Shown here one piece after another: positions 19,162 through 26,747 of a stretch of DNA of 64,000 bases; the first letter of the stretch is position 1, and each line of letters begins with the position of its first letter. Both the position numbers and the translations under genes were made by a program. Where the stretch lies: contig NZ_FOJN01000007.1 in assembly GCF_900111805.1 (NCBI RefSeq), positions 1 through 64,000 of the forward strand, in the 5' to 3' direction. The stretch is from Rhodococcoides kroppenstedtii. Lineage in GTDB: Bacteria > Actinomycetota > Actinomycetes > Mycobacteriales > Mycobacteriaceae. A model generated the notes under the pieces. That model saw only the letters and a list, made by a program, of their open reading frames with translations, made no database searches and was not told the origin of the DNA.

Positions 19162-19823
19162 CCGAGCCGAGCATCGAGAGTCACCCGCACGCCGACACGC
19201 GAACCATCGTCCATGTGCTGCGACACGGCGAGGTCCACAACCCCGGCGGGATCCTCTACGGCCGTCTGCCGAACTTCCGGCTGTCGGAGAACGGGCAGGC
19301 CCAGGCCCGCAAGGTCGCGGACGCCCTCGCCGGTCACGACGTCACCCACGTCGTCGCGTCGCCCCTGCAACGCGCGCAGGAGACCGCCGCGCCCCTCGCG
19401 TCGGCGTTCGGACTGGCCATCGAGACCGACGAGAACCTGATCGAGGCCGGCAACGAGTTCGAGGGACTCAAAGTGGCGGTGGGCGACGGCGCCCTGCGCC
19501 GCCCGCGGCACTGGTGGAAGCTGCGGGACCCGTTCACCCCGTCGTGGGGCGAGCCGTACCTGCAGATCGCGCACCGGATGCTGGCCGCGGTCAACGCGGC
19601 CCGCGTGGCCGCCGTCGGGCACGAGGCGGTGTGCGTGAGCCATCAGCTGCCGGTGTGGACGCTGCGCCGTTTCCTTCAGGGCGACCGCCTGTGGCACGAC
19701 CCGCGCCACCGCCAGTGCGGACTGGCCTCGCTGACGTCGCTGATCTACGAGGGCGACACCCTGGTCGACATCGTCTACTCGGAGCCGGCGGGCGAGTCCG
19801 ATCCTCGGCAGACCGGCGCATGA
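19158..19823 (+). CDS. Histidine phosphatase family protein (phosphoglycerate-mutase-like)
   Basis: About 221 residues. The catalytic RHGE ([12 protein letters not shown]) near residue 21 and a second histidine in CVSHQLPVW define the branch-1 histidine phosphatases. It is the Rv0525 equivalent; a role in glycolysis is unlikely and the substrate is unknown. It is coupled to hemL and to tlpA by stop/start overlaps. Confidence 0.85.
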   Translation: MTEPSIESHPHADTRTIVHVLRHGEVHNPGGILYGRLPNFRLSENGQAQARKVADALAGHDVTHVVASPLQRAQETAAPLASAFGLAIETDENLIEAGNEFEGLKVAVGDGALRRPRHWWKLRDPFTPSWGEPYLQIAHRMLAAVNAARVAAVGHEAVCVSHQLPVWTLRRFLQGDRLWHDPRHRQCGLASLTSLIYEGDTLVDIVYSEPAGESDPRQTGA

Positions 19824-20434
19824 GACCGCTCCGCGCACTCGCTCCGATGCTGGCGGCCGCGGTGATCGCGGTGGGTGCCACCGGCTGCGCCACCGGCTCC
19901 GACGCCGTGGCGCAGGGCGGCACCTTCGAGTTCGTCTCGCCGGGCGGGCAGACCTCGATCTTCTACGACCCGCCGGCCGACCGGGGCACCGTCGGGGACC
20001 TGAAGGGTCCGGACCTCATGGAGGAGGGGAAGACCACCGCCCTCTCCGACTTCCCAGACCAGGTCGTCGTGATCAACATCTGGGGCCAGTGGTGCGGGCC
20101 GTGCCGCGGGGAGGCCGGCGACCTCGAGCAGGTCTACGAGGCCACTCGCGAGCAGGGCGTGCAGTTCCTCGGCATCAACGTCCGTGACCTGCAGAAGGAC
20201 AAGGCGCAGGACTTCGTCGTCGACAACGGCGTCGGGTACCCGTCGATCTACGATCCCAGCTTCCGCAGCCTCCTCGCGCTCGGCGCGAACTACCCCACCA
20301 CCGTTGTTCCCACCACGATCGTTCTCGACCGGGAGCACCGCGTTGCCGCGATCTTCCTGACGGAACTGCTCGCGAGCGACCTGCAGCCCGTCGTGGAGCG
20401 CATCGCCGCGGAACCGGCCGACGGTAGCGAGTGA
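19820..20434 (+). CDS. TlpA/ResA-type thiol-disulfide lipoprotein
   Basis: About 204 residues. A signal peptide ends in the lipobox GATGC (Cys near residue 23), so it is anchored outside the membrane. The thioredoxin fold carries the redox motif GQWCGPCRGE and a cis-proline near PTTIVLD. Proteins of this class keep the apocytochrome c CXXCH cysteines reduced using electrons from CcdA. It lies between hemL and ccdA (Rv0526 equivalent). Confidence 0.92.
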   Translation: MRPLRALAPMLAAAVIAVGATGCATGSDAVAQGGTFEFVSPGGQTSIFYDPPADRGTVGDLKGPDLMEEGKTTALSDFPDQVVVINIWGQWCGPCRGEAGDLEQVYEATREQGVQFLGINVRDLQKDKAQDFVVDNGVGYPSIYDPSFRSLLALGANYPTTVVPTTIVLDREHRVAAIFLTELLASDLQPVVERIAAEPADGSE

Positions 20435-20443
20435 CACGCATGG

Positions 20444-21247
20444 GTGACCGACATGGGTGAGGCGTTCCAGTCCGCCGCGGCCTCGGGGCCGCTGCTGCTC
20501 GCGCTGGGGGCGTGCGTGCTCGCCGGGCTGGTCTCGTTCGCCTCGCCCTGCGTCGTCCCGCTGGTGCCGGGCTACCTGTCCTATCTCGCCGGCATCGTCG
20601 GTGCGGACGCCCCCGCGGTGACCGCCTCGGAAGCGCGGTCGACGACGACGGCGGTCCGCAGCCGCGCCCGGGTGGCCGGGGCGGCGGGTCTGTTCGTCCT
20701 GGGATTCACCGTGGTGTTCGTCCTGGCCACGGCGTCGGTGTTCGGACTGATCTCGGCGCTCGCGGTCAATCGCGAACTGCTGCAACGCATCGGCGGTGTC
20801 GTCACCATCGCCATGGGCCTGGTGTTCCTCGGCCTGATCCCCGCTCTGCAGCGGGACACGCGACTCGAGCCGCGCCGCATCGGCAGCATCGCCGGCGCAC
20901 CGCTGCTCGGCGGGGTGTTCGCCTTGGGATGGACGCCCTGCCTGGGGCCGACGCTCGCCGGCGTCATCTCCCTGACCGCCGGGACCGAGGGATCCACGGC
21001 CGCGCGCGGCGTCGTGCTCATCGTGGCGTACTGCCTGGGTCTGGGATTGCCGTTCGTGATCCTCGCCTTCGGCTCCGTCAGCGCCCTGCGCGGGGTGGGG
21101 TGGCTGCGCCGCCATGCCCGCACGGTCCAGATCGTCGGCGGTGTGACGCTGGTGGCGGTCGGCGTGGCCCTGGTGACGGGCGCGTGGGACGTGTTCGTCA
21201 GCTGGATTCGCGACGGCGTCGTGACCGGCACGACCCTGCCCATCTGA
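20444..21247 (+). CDS. ccdA: Cytochrome c biogenesis protein CcdA
   Basis: About 267 residues with six transmembrane helices. The pair of redox cysteines sits in FASPCVVPLVPGYLSYLAG and GWTPCLGPTL, typical of DsbD/CcdA. It moves reducing equivalents from cytosolic thioredoxin to the extracytoplasmic TlpA-like lipoprotein. Start GTG 20444 or ATG 20453; both are close to the previous stop. Confidence 0.94.
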   Translation: MTDMGEAFQSAAASGPLLLALGACVLAGLVSFASPCVVPLVPGYLSYLAGIVGADAPAVTASEARSTTTAVRSRARVAGAAGLFVLGFTVVFVLATASVFGLISALAVNRELLQRIGGVVTIAMGLVFLGLIPALQRDTRLEPRRIGSIAGAPLLGGVFALGWTPCLGPTLAGVISLTAGTEGSTAARGVVLIVAYCLGLGLPFVILAFGSVSALRGVGWLRRHARTVQIVGGVTLVAVGVALVTGAWDVFVSWIRDGVVTGTTLPI

Positions 21248-21292
21248 TCGCACCCTGCACGTTGCACACGATGAAGACAGTCGAGAAGTGAG

Positions 21293-22930
21293 ATGAGTAC
21301 AGACATCGAGTCCCGGCCGGCGGCCGAGCCGCGCCCGCCGCGGCAGTCCGTCGGCGGCCGGGCCCTGGCCGGCGTCCGCAACGCCTGGCGCGGGTTGACG
21401 TCCATGCGCACCGCGCTGGTGCTCCTGTTCCTCCTCGCGCTGGCCGCGATTCCCGGCGCGTTGTTGCCGCAGCGCAGCCTCAACGCCGGCAAGGTCGACG
21501 AGTACATCGCCGACCGACCGACCCTCGGCCCGCTGATGGACCGGGTCGAACTGTTCGACGTGTTCGGCAGCTTCTGGTTCACGGCCGTCTACGTTCTGCT
21601 GTTCGTCTCCCTCGTCGGCTGCATCCTGCCGCGCTGCGTCGAGCACGCACGGGCGCTGCGCACCCCACCCGTCGCCACGCCGCGCAACCTCGCGCGTCTC
21701 CCGCACCATCGCAGGGCGGAGGTCGACGGCACGCCCGCGGAGGTGCTCGATTCCGTCGCCGAGCGGATGCGCGGGTGGCGCACGGCGCGGCGCGAAGAAT
21801 CGACGGGGGCGCTCACCCTGTCGACGGAGAAGGGGTACCTGCGCGAGGCGGGCAACCTGGTCTTCCACCTGTCGTTGGTGGGCCTGCTGGTGGCGATCGC
21901 CGCGGGCAAGTTGTTCAGCTACGAGGGCAACGTCGTCGTCATCGCCAACGACGGGCCGGGCATCTGCACCACCTCGCCCGCACAGTTCGACTCGTTCCGC
22001 GCCGGCAACCTGATCGATGGCACCGGACTCACCCCACTGTGCGTGCGGGTGAAGGACTTCCGTGCCGACTATCTCCCCAACGGGCAGGCCGAGCAGTTCA
22101 CCTCGAACATCGAGTACCAGTCCGGCGCGGACCTGGTCACCGACACCTGGCGGGACGACGTCCTGCAGGTCAACCACCCGCTGCGCGTCGCCGGTGACCG
22201 CGTCTACCTGCAGGGCCACGGCTACGCCCCGACATTCACCGTGACGTTCCCGAACGGCGAGACACGCACCGAGACCGTCCAGTGGGAGCCGACCGACGGC
22301 ACCACGTTCCTGTCCTCCGGCGTCCACCGATTCGATCCACCCGGCGGGCTCTACCCCGACAGCACCGAACGACGGAAGAACCAGATCGCCATCGAGGGCC
22401 TGTTCGCCCCGACGGCGTCGTTCCACGGCACGCTGCTCTCGTCCAGCTTCCCCGCGCCGAACGACCCGGCCGTGGCCGTCGACATCTACAAGGGCGACAC
22501 CGGACTCGACACCGGCAACCCGCAGTCGTTGTTCTCGCTCAGCCAGGTGCTGGTCGAGCAGGGGCGGCTGGTCAAGCAGGACCGGGTGAACCTCACGCCG
22601 GGCGAGTCGACCACCCTGGCCGACGGCACGCAGGTGCGCTTCGACGGTGCCGAGGAGTTCGTCAATCTCCAGGTCAGCCACGACCCGGCGCAGACCTGGG
22701 TGCTGGTGACGGCGCTGACCATGATGGCCGGTCTGGTGGTGTCCCTGGTGATCAAGCGTCGTCGGATCTGGGTGCGCGTCTACCCGGCGGACGATCCACG
22801 ACGTACCGTAGTAGAGCTGGGCGGATTGGCACGCACCGATCAGGCCGGGTGGGGCGACGAGTTCGACCGCCTCGCCGACCGTCTGCTGAGCGCCGACTCG
22901 GCGCCCCCGCACACCGCGACGAAGGAGTAG
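21293..22930 (+). CDS. resB: Cytochrome c biogenesis protein ResB
   Basis: About 545 residues, the ResB/Ccs1 subunit of the system II haem lyase. N-terminal helices (LTSMRTALVLLFLLALAAIPG and the GSFWFTAVYVLLFVSLVGCI region), a large extracytoplasmic domain, and a final helix near residue 475 fit the family. With CcsB it delivers haem to apocytochrome c. The ATG is 45 nt after ccdA, and ccsB starts 2 nt after its stop. Confidence 0.93.
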   Translation: MSTDIESRPAAEPRPPRQSVGGRALAGVRNAWRGLTSMRTALVLLFLLALAAIPGALLPQRSLNAGKVDEYIADRPTLGPLMDRVELFDVFGSFWFTAVYVLLFVSLVGCILPRCVEHARALRTPPVATPRNLARLPHHRRAEVDGTPAEVLDSVAERMRGWRTARREESTGALTLSTEKGYLREAGNLVFHLSLVGLLVAIAAGKLFSYEGNVVVIANDGPGICTTSPAQFDSFRAGNLIDGTGLTPLCVRVKDFRADYLPNGQAEQFTSNIEYQSGADLVTDTWRDDVLQVNHPLRVAGDRVYLQGHGYAPTFTVTFPNGETRTETVQWEPTDGTTFLSSGVHRFDPPGGLYPDSTERRKNQIAIEGLFAPTASFHGTLLSSSFPAPNDPAVAVDIYKGDTGLDTGNPQSLFSLSQVLVEQGRLVKQDRVNLTPGESTTLADGTQVRFDGAEEFVNLQVSHDPAQTWVLVTALTMMAGLVVSLVIKRRRIWVRVYPADDPRRTVVELGGLARTDQAGWGDEFDRLADRLLSADSAPPHTATKE

Positions 22931-22932
22931 TC

Positions 22933-23943
22933 ATGCCGATCGACGACACGCTGGCTCAGTTCAGCGACTGGTCGTTCCGGTCCGCGTTCGGAGTGTTCGT
23001 CCTGGCCTCGGTGTTCCTGGTGGCGCAGTTCGCCACCCGCACCGTCGCCGCCGACGACCGCAAGCGCGAGCTGGTCGCGGCGGGTGATTCCGGAAGGCCG
23101 GCCGCGAACGTACCCGGCCGCATCGCGGCGAACGTACCCGGCCGCATCGAGCCGACCCCGTCGCGCCCGAAGTCCGAGAAGTACGGCGGCATGGGCCACG
23201 CCCTCGTCGTGCTGGGGTTGCTCCTGACGGTCGCGTCCATAGTCCTGCGCGGACTGGCGACCGACCGGTTCCCGCTGGGCAACATGTACGAGTTCGTCAC
23301 CATGGCGTGCGCCGCCGCCGTCGTCACCGGGTTGGTCGCGCTGCGCGGACAACGTCACACCCAGGTGTTCGTCGTCGTCCCCGTGATGATCCTGATGTTC
23401 CTCGCCGCGACGGTGCTCTACGCGGACGCGGCGCCCGTGGTTCCGGCGCTGCGCTCGTACTGGCTGCCGATCCACGTCACCATCGTCTCCGTGGGCAGCG
23501 GCATCTTCCTCGTCGCCGGTGTGGCGTCCCTGCTGTTCCTACTGAAGATGCGCTTCGCCGGGACCGGATCCGACGACACCGCCGGGACCGACCCCGGCGC
23601 GCTGGCGCGCTTCGCCCGTCGTCTCCCCGCGGCGCAGACGCTCGACCGTCTCGCCTACAAGACCACCATCATCGGGTTCCCGCTGTTCGGTGCCGGCGTG
23701 ATCCTCGGCGCGATCTGGGCCGAGGCGGCCTGGGGACGCTTCTGGGGCTGGGACCCCAAGGAGACGGTGTCCTTCATCGCGTGGGTGGTCTACGCCGCGT
23801 ACCTGCATGCTCGGGCGACGTCCGGGTGGCGAAACACCCGTGCCGCGTGGATCAACGTGGCCGGTTTCGTGGCGATGCTGTTCAATCTGTTCATCATCAA
23901 CATGGTGGTGTCGGGCCTGCACTCCTACGCCGGCCTGAACTGA
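22933..23943 (+). CDS. ccsB: Cytochrome c biogenesis protein CcsB (CcsA-type haem exporter)
   Basis: About 336 residues and eight helices. The tryptophan-rich WWD-type haem-handling segment WGRFWGWDPKETVSFIAW and the histidines in LPIHVTIV and YAAYLHARAT are conserved. It exports and presents haem to the ResB partner. A cytosolic loop after helix 1 contains a duplicated octapeptide AANVPGRI encoded by a 24-bp direct repeat. The end of this gene closes the cytochrome c operon. Confidence 0.94.
   Translation: MPIDDTLAQFSDWSFRSAFGVFVLASVFLVAQFATRTVAADDRKRELVAAGDSGRPAANVPGRIAANVPGRIEPTPSRPKSEKYGGMGHALVVLGLLLTVASIVLRGLATDRFPLGNMYEFVTMACAAAVVTGLVALRGQRHTQVFVVVPVMILMFLAATVLYADAAPVVPALRSYWLPIHVTIVSVGSGIFLVAGVASLLFLLKMRFAGTGSDDTAGTDPGALARFARRLPAAQTLDRLAYKTTIIGFPLFGAGVILGAIWAEAAWGRFWGWDPKETVSFIAWVVYAAYLHARATSGWRNTRAAWINVAGFVAMLFNLFIINMVVSGLHSYAGLN
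23101..23148 (+). repeat. 24-bp tandem duplication inside ccsB
   Basis: Two copies (23101-23124, 23125-23148), differing at a single base, encode a duplicated octapeptide in the loop between the first two helices of CcsB. Confidence 0.9.
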
Positions 23944-24002
23944 CGAACCGACCCGGACTCCCGCGGGGGTGGAGCGGACCGGGGCGGGCGGGGAGGAACC
24001 GA

Positions 24003-24947
24003 GTGACCGACGGACCCACGGGACTGTCCCACGAATTGACGACGTCGCGGTTGCTGCGACCCGTCGCACCGCCACCGACCGCCGGCTGGCGCCGGACGGT
24101 GTACGACGCCACGGGAGGACGCGTCAACGTCGGCAACAGCGCGCGCGAGCAACGCCGGCTGGCTCTGGAGCGGCAGGTGAACAGCACGCTGCGCGGGTGC
24201 CACCGGGTGGCGGTGCTGTCCCTCAAAGGGGGCGTCGGCAAGACGACGGTGGCGGCGGCGCTGGGATCGACGTTCGCGTCGGTACGGGGTGATCGGGTGA
24301 TCGCGGTCGACGCGAATCCCGACAGCGGAACGTTGTCCACGCGGGTTCCCGTCGAGACCGACCGGACCGTGCGGGACTTGCTGCAGTACACCCACTCCAT
24401 CGAGACCTACAGCGGGGTCCGCGCGTTCACGTCGCAGAATTCCCACCGCCTCGAGGTGCTGGCGTCGTCGACCGACCCGACACTGTCGGAAGCCTTCGAC
24501 GCGCGGGACTACGAGAGCGTACTGAGCGTCCTGGAGCGCTTCTACAACATCGTGGTGACGGACTGCGGAACCGGACTCCTGCACAGCGCGATGCGCGGCG
24601 TTCTGCACCACGCGGACTCGATCGTGCTGGTGGCGTCGGGGTCGGTGGACGGTGCGCGGTCCGCGTCGGCGACGCTCGACTGGTTGGACGCGCACGGCTA
24701 CGGGCCACTGGTGGAACAGGCCGTCACGGTGGTTGACATGGCACGGCCGGGGAGCAAGACGGTGGACGTGTCGAGCATCGTCGACCACTTCGGCCAGCGG
24801 TGCCGCGCCGTGCGAGTGCTGCCCTTCGACACACACCTCGCGGAGGGATCGGTCGTCGATCTCGACGTTCTGGCTCCGGCGACGCGCGTCGCGCTACTCG
24901 AGACGGCCGCCGCGGTGGCCGCGGGCTTTCCCGCGATCACGCACTGA
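24003..24947 (+). CDS. MinD/ParA-like ATPase (ESX-associated type)
   Basis: About 314 residues. A deviant Walker A LSLKGGVGKTTVAAALG near residue 75 and the A' aspartate in VIAVDANPDSGTLSTR mark a MinD/ParA-family ATPase. The N-terminal extension GWRRTVYDATGGRVNVGNSARE resembles MinD-like proteins linked to type VII secretion and the Rv0530 product. Its target is unknown. It follows ccsB by 59 nt with a GGGAGGAACC ribosome site. Confidence 0.85.
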   Translation: MTDGPTGLSHELTTSRLLRPVAPPPTAGWRRTVYDATGGRVNVGNSAREQRRLALERQVNSTLRGCHRVAVLSLKGGVGKTTVAAALGSTFASVRGDRVIAVDANPDSGTLSTRVPVETDRTVRDLLQYTHSIETYSGVRAFTSQNSHRLEVLASSTDPTLSEAFDARDYESVLSVLERFYNIVVTDCGTGLLHSAMRGVLHHADSIVLVASGSVDGARSASATLDWLDAHGYGPLVEQAVTVVDMARPGSKTVDVSSIVDHFGQRCRAVRVLPFDTHLAEGSVVDLDVLAPATRVALLETAAAVAAGFPAITH

Positions 24948-24989
24948 GCGACGGCGTCGGACGGCGCTCGACGGCGCCGACCGGTGGGG

Positions 24990-25202
24990 TCAGTCGGTGT
25001 CGGGGCGGTCGGTGCCGGCCTCCGGGCGATCGATGGAACGCCGACGCTCTCGGGCGGCGTCACGCCCCATGCGCCAGAGGAATTCCGGATCGTCGTCCGG
25101 TCCGGTCACGCGTCCTCTGGGTGCGGCCGTCTCGGGGCCGAACGATTTCCACAGGAGCACGGCCACGACCACGAGCCCGATCAAAGCCACCACGTAGATC
25201 AT
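24990..25202 (-). CDS. Small membrane-anchored protein (70 aa)
   Basis: One N-terminal helix (IYVVALIGLVVVAVLLW) is followed by a charged cytosolic tail. ATG 25202 lies 6 nt after GGAGG; GTG 25205 is also possible. It is convergent with the MinD-like gene and has no recognisable domain. Confidence 0.6.
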   Translation of the reverse strand: MIYVVALIGLVVVAVLLWKSFGPETAAPRGRVTGPDDDPEFLWRMGRDAARERRRSIDRPEAGTDRPDTD

Positions 25203-25316
25203 CACGCACCTCCACGACCGAGGGTAGTCGCGTGACGGCCGGGTGGCATCCGCGTGAACCTCTCGAGATCCTGAGAATTCCCAGCCCGAGCATTCACCCA
25301 GCGGAGGAGGTGAGAA

Positions 25317-25526
25317 TCAGGCGTGCGCCTCGGTGGTGAGCGAGGTCAGCAGGTTCATGACCTCGGACTCGCGGAAGCGGCGGTGCCCACCCGGGGTGCG
25401 CAGCGAGCCGAGGCGGCCGGCGTGCGCCCACCGGGTGACCGTCTTGGGGTCGACATGGAAGAGCGCCGCCACCTGGCCGGGGGTCAGCAGGTTCTCCTGG
25501 GTGGGGAAGTAGGCCGGTGCGCTCAT
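25317..25526 (-). CDS. BldC-type MerR-like DNA-binding protein
   Basis: 69 residues. LLTPGQVAALFHVDPKTVTRWAHAGRLG and the TPGGHRRFRESEV wing are the hallmark of the BldC/excisionase-like winged HTH family (Rv0500A equivalent), which binds DNA direct repeats cooperatively. AAGGAG sits 8 nt before the ATG. In this genome it lies away from the bS22 gene that neighbours it in mycobacteria. Confidence 0.88.
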   Translation of the reverse strand: MSAPAYFPTQENLLTPGQVAALFHVDPKTVTRWAHAGRLGSLRTPGGHRRFRESEVMNLLTSLTTEAHA

Positions 25527-25696
25527 CGTGGTCGCTCCTTCGTGCGTCGCGGGCCGCGGGCGTGAAGTGCCCGTGGTGTCGACGCCATGGTGGCACCGGA
25601 ACCCCCGGGTACTCGACTGTTCTCGTGTTGGTAAAGGGGAGGTAATGGACAAATCGGATCACTCGGGCACGGTGCGCGACCGGTAATCTGGGGTCC

Positions 25697-26026
25697 ATGA
25701 CCGCGCCCGAACAGCCCGAATCGTCACCCCCCGCCGCGGGATCGCCGAAGGGCCGCCTGGCCCGTGACCTGGCCCTGTACACCGTCGCCCGGCTCGGACT
25801 CGTCGCGGTGGTGACGGCCGTGATCCTCGGCGTGGCCGCCCTGGTCGGTGTCGACTTCCCGCTCATCGTGGCGCTCGTGTTCGCGCTCGTCGTCGCGTTC
25901 CCGCTCTCGCTGGTCCTCTTCAAGAACCTCCGCCGCAAGGTGAACCTCGACATCGCCGCCGTCGACGACGACCGCCGCCGCGCCCGCGCCGATCTCCACG
26001 CCCGGCTCCGGGGCGAGCAGGGCTGA
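25697..26026 (+). CDS. DUF4229 membrane protein
   Basis: 109 residues, two helices (about 27-46 and 53-74), then a coiled, charged C-terminal tail. The opening DLALYTVARLGLVAVV is characteristic of DUF4229 proteins, whose function is unknown. A TAATCT -10 at 25684-25689 lies 7 nt before the ATG, so transcription probably starts at the A of the start codon (leaderless mRNA). Confidence 0.82.
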   Translation: MTAPEQPESSPPAAGSPKGRLARDLALYTVARLGLVAVVTAVILGVAALVGVDFPLIVALVFALVVAFPLSLVLFKNLRRKVNLDIAAVDDDRRRARADLHARLRGEQG

Positions 26027-26058
26027 TCGCCACCGCTCGCCTCGGCGTCCTGCGCCTG

Positions 26059-26694
26059 TCAGAACGGCGGTGGTGTGGCCTCGGCTTCGGGTGGGGCGAT
26101 GCCGTTCAGGGCGTTGCGGAGTCGGTTGCGGTTGCGTTCCTGGCGTCGGCGGGCGTGTTTCTGTTCGGTGCGTGGGGCGGGTCGGGTGGGTTCGGGTTCA
26201 CCCGGTGTCGAGGTGCGCGGTGTCGGTGGTGTCTTCTTCCCGGCACCGGGTGGGTCGCCGAAGTGGATGAGTTCGGTGCGGGAGACGATCGTGCGGATGT
26301 GAGTCGGGGAGACCACTCCGTCGCGCAGGCACTCGAACACCCGCGGCAGCCGGTCGCGGAGGGCCACGGCGTTGTCGAGGATGCGTTCGGCGACGTACTG
26401 CGACACCGACAGGGCGGTGGCGATGCGGGCGGCGCACTGGGCGTACGCATCGACCGCCCGCTCGTCGCGGTCTTCTTCGGCGGGCACCAGGTCGGTATGC
26501 AGGGCAGCGGCATGGCGGTAGCGACGCCACTCTAGATACCCCGCCCCCGCGGCGAGGTCGACCAAGGCGTCGAGATGCCCATCCACGGGCAGGTCGAACG
26601 ACACCGGCAGACCCAACGCGGCAGGGTCACGCGCCGGCCACGGCGTGCCCTCCACCTGCGCCGCGCCGGCTACGCCGACCCCCCGATCGCTCAT
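26059..26694 (-). CDS. Truncated DUF222 (13E12-type) protein lacking its HNH domain
   Basis: About 211 residues. The N-terminal part (LVDLAAGAGYLEWRRYRHAA, then AARIATALSVSQYVAERIL) is the DUF222 domain of the abundant actinobacterial DUF222-HNH endonucleases. Those are normally 400-550 residues and end in an HNH domain. Here the chain jumps after HIRTIVSRTELIHFG to a low-complexity Pro/Thr/Arg tail, and no HNH cysteine or histidine cluster is present. It is probably a decayed or internally deleted copy and catalytically dead. Confidence 0.75.
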   Translation of the reverse strand: MSDRGVGVAGAAQVEGTPWPARDPAALGLPVSFDLPVDGHLDALVDLAAGAGYLEWRRYRHAAALHTDLVPAEEDRDERAVDAYAQCAARIATALSVSQYVAERILDNAVALRDRLPRVFECLRDGVVSPTHIRTIVSRTELIHFGDPPGAGKKTPPTPRTSTPGEPEPTRPAPRTEQKHARRRQERNRNRLRNALNGIAPPEAEATPPPF

Positions 26695-26747
26695 GTGTTC
26701 GATTGTAGCGAGACCCACCGTCACGATCCATGACACGCACGCACGAA

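Noticed and set aside
19775..22912. A 1045-codon minus-strand frame across the tlpA, ccdA and resB genes
   Set aside because: Antisense shadow of the well-supported cytochrome c genes; no plausible start site and low-complexity composition.
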